Source: Clostridia bacterium (GTDB taxonomy: Bacteria; Bacillota; Clostridia; Christensenellales; Aristaeellaceae). Taken from it: DNA of 64,000 nt. Position 1 is the stretch's first letter. Every line of letters begins with the position of its first letter. Positions 63,249 through 64,000 of the stretch are shown here, one piece after another. The position numbers and the translations under genes were made by a program. The notes under the pieces are model-generated. The model did not search any database, was not told where the DNA came from, and saw nothing but the letters and a program-made list of their open reading frames with translations. Location of the stretch: assembly GCA_017937655.1 (NCBI GenBank), contig JAGBDE010000038.1, positions 1 to 64,000 of the forward strand, read 5' to 3'.

Positions 63249-64000
63249 AGCAAACAAAAAACAAGCAAGGCTCCACCGGCTCCATCCGTCAAAAGTTCAT
63301 CTGGTGGATTGTGATCATCATTGCCAGCAGCGTGGGCTTCTACATGGGCGTAGAAATCGTCCTGGCTCACTTCGGCCTGCTGGGCGAAGTGGACTCCGTA
63401 CGCAAAGTCATCCCTTCCGCGCTGACATCTCTGGTCATTTTGCCTTTCGGTATCGGTATTGCTGTGTATTTTCTCCGCTACCCCATGTGCCCCATCAAAA
63501 AGCTGATCCACGGCATGAATCGTCTGGCCGAAGGTCATTATGAGGAAAGGTTGGAGGTTGGAAAAATCGGCGCGATGAAAGAGCTGGAGCATACCTTCAA
63601 CACGTTGGCCACAGAGCTCAGCAACACGGAAATGCTCCGCTCCGATTTTGTGAACAATTTCTCCCACGAGTTTAAGACTCCCATCGTGTCCATCCATGGC
63701 TTTGCCCGGCTTTTGCAGAAAAGTCCCCTCACCCCGGAGCAGCAGGAATATGTGGACGTTATCGCCAGCGAGAGCAAGCGGTTGGCCGACATGGCCACCA
63801 ATGTGCTGCACCTAAGCCAGGTGGAAAACCAGAGCATTCTGACCAATTGCCGGGAATTTAACCTGTCAGAGCAGCTGCGCAAGTGCATTCTGCTGCTGGA
63901 AAAGCGCTGGACGGAGAAAAGCCTGGAAATTGATGCTTCTTTTGGAGAGCATATGCTTTCCGGCGACGAAGATCTGCTTCAGCACGTCTGGATCAATCTG
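63245..64000 (+). CDS. Sensor histidine kinase, partial (runs off window)
   Basis: At least 252 residues of a membrane sensor kinase. Two N-terminal helices (WWIVIIIASSVGFYMGVEIV and VILPFGIGIAVYFL) flank a very short external loop, so it may sense a membrane signal. A HAMP-like segment follows (PIKKLIHGMNRLAEG). The phospho-acceptor is His141 in NFSHEFKTPIVSIHGF, and the ATPase domain has begun (SGDEDLLQHVWINL) when the window ends. The ATG overlaps the regulator stop (ATGA), so the two were translated as a pair. Signal unknown. Confidence 0.92.
   Translation, partial: MKQTKNKQGSTGSIRQKFIWWIVIIIASSVGFYMGVEIVLAHFGLLGEVDSVRKVIPSALTSLVILPFGIGIAVYFLRYPMCPIKKLIHGMNRLAEGHYEERLEVGKIGAMKELEHTFNTLATELSNTEMLRSDFVNNFSHEFKTPIVSIHGFARLLQKSPLTPEQQEYVDVIASESKRLADMATNVLHLSQVENQSILTNCREFNLSEQLRKCILLLEKRWTEKSLEIDASFGEHMLSGDEDLLQHVWINL

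Overview
This window looks like a piece of the chromosome of a high-GC anaerobic Gram-positive Firmicute of the class Clostridia, probably a gut or rumen bacterium. The signs are Shine-Dalgarno sites of the AAGGAGG type before nearly every gene, a T-box leader before ileS, a glycyl-radical enzyme with its activase, a YtvI/AI-2E-type permease, CD1115-like VirD4 remnants, and many solute-uptake and glycoside hydrolase genes. The genus cannot be fixed from the sequence alone. No rRNA, tRNA, CRISPR array or intact transposase was seen.

Layout. (1) 1-2.84 kb is an accessory region of lower GC: a chimera of three gene fragments (GNAT acetyltransferase, LytTR-type response regulator, ABC ATPase), then a complete AbiE type IV toxin-antitoxin pair with its own promoter and terminator. 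(2) 2.97-12.4 kb is a carbohydrate locus: on the minus strand a sugar ABC importer (binding protein and two permeases) and a putative glycoside hydrolase; diverging from it, a D-lyxose isomerase, a glycyl-radical enzyme with dehydratase-like active-site residues, and its radical-SAM activase. (3) 12.45-18.4 kb, minus strand: a P-loop kinase-like protein, then a compact five-gene operon of three unrecognised proteins, a soluble VirD4/HerA-like ATPase and deoC. (4) 18.6-24.4 kb: an AI-2E/YtvI permease convergent with a GldA-GldF-GldG-DUF4340 ABC operon. (5) 24.6-38.7 kb is mostly housekeeping: glnS, an M50-like membrane protease, a dihydrouridine synthase, a second AI-2E permease, GNAT, DUF421, a sugar transferase with a split transketolase, TPM and zinc-ribbon proteins, pgi and a small DNA-binding protein. 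(6) 38.7-44 kb: GH31 and GH10 enzymes without signal peptides, an HD-domain protein and an AT-richer phosphotransferase. (7) 44-52.6 kb, minus strand: a secreted Ig-repeat protein and a five-gene ppk-cysE-cysS-comEA-leuA operon. (8) 52.7-64 kb: an NAD-dependent epimerase, T-box-controlled ileS, an RNA-modification run (methyltransferase, RluA-type pseudouridine synthase, tgt), two exported proteins including an HtrA protease, a frameshifted response regulator and its histidine kinase, which runs off the end.

The strongest candidates for something new are the glycyl-radical sugar locus, where the substrate is unknown and the isomerase, importer and hydrolase suggest a sugar, and the VirD4-like ATPase operon with three unrecognised partners. 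Lesser oddities are a polyphosphate kinase with a histone-H1-like Lys/Ala tail, a serine acetyltransferase with a Cys-rich tail, and two families of dispersed intergenic repeats. Family calls were made by reading motifs, with no database search.
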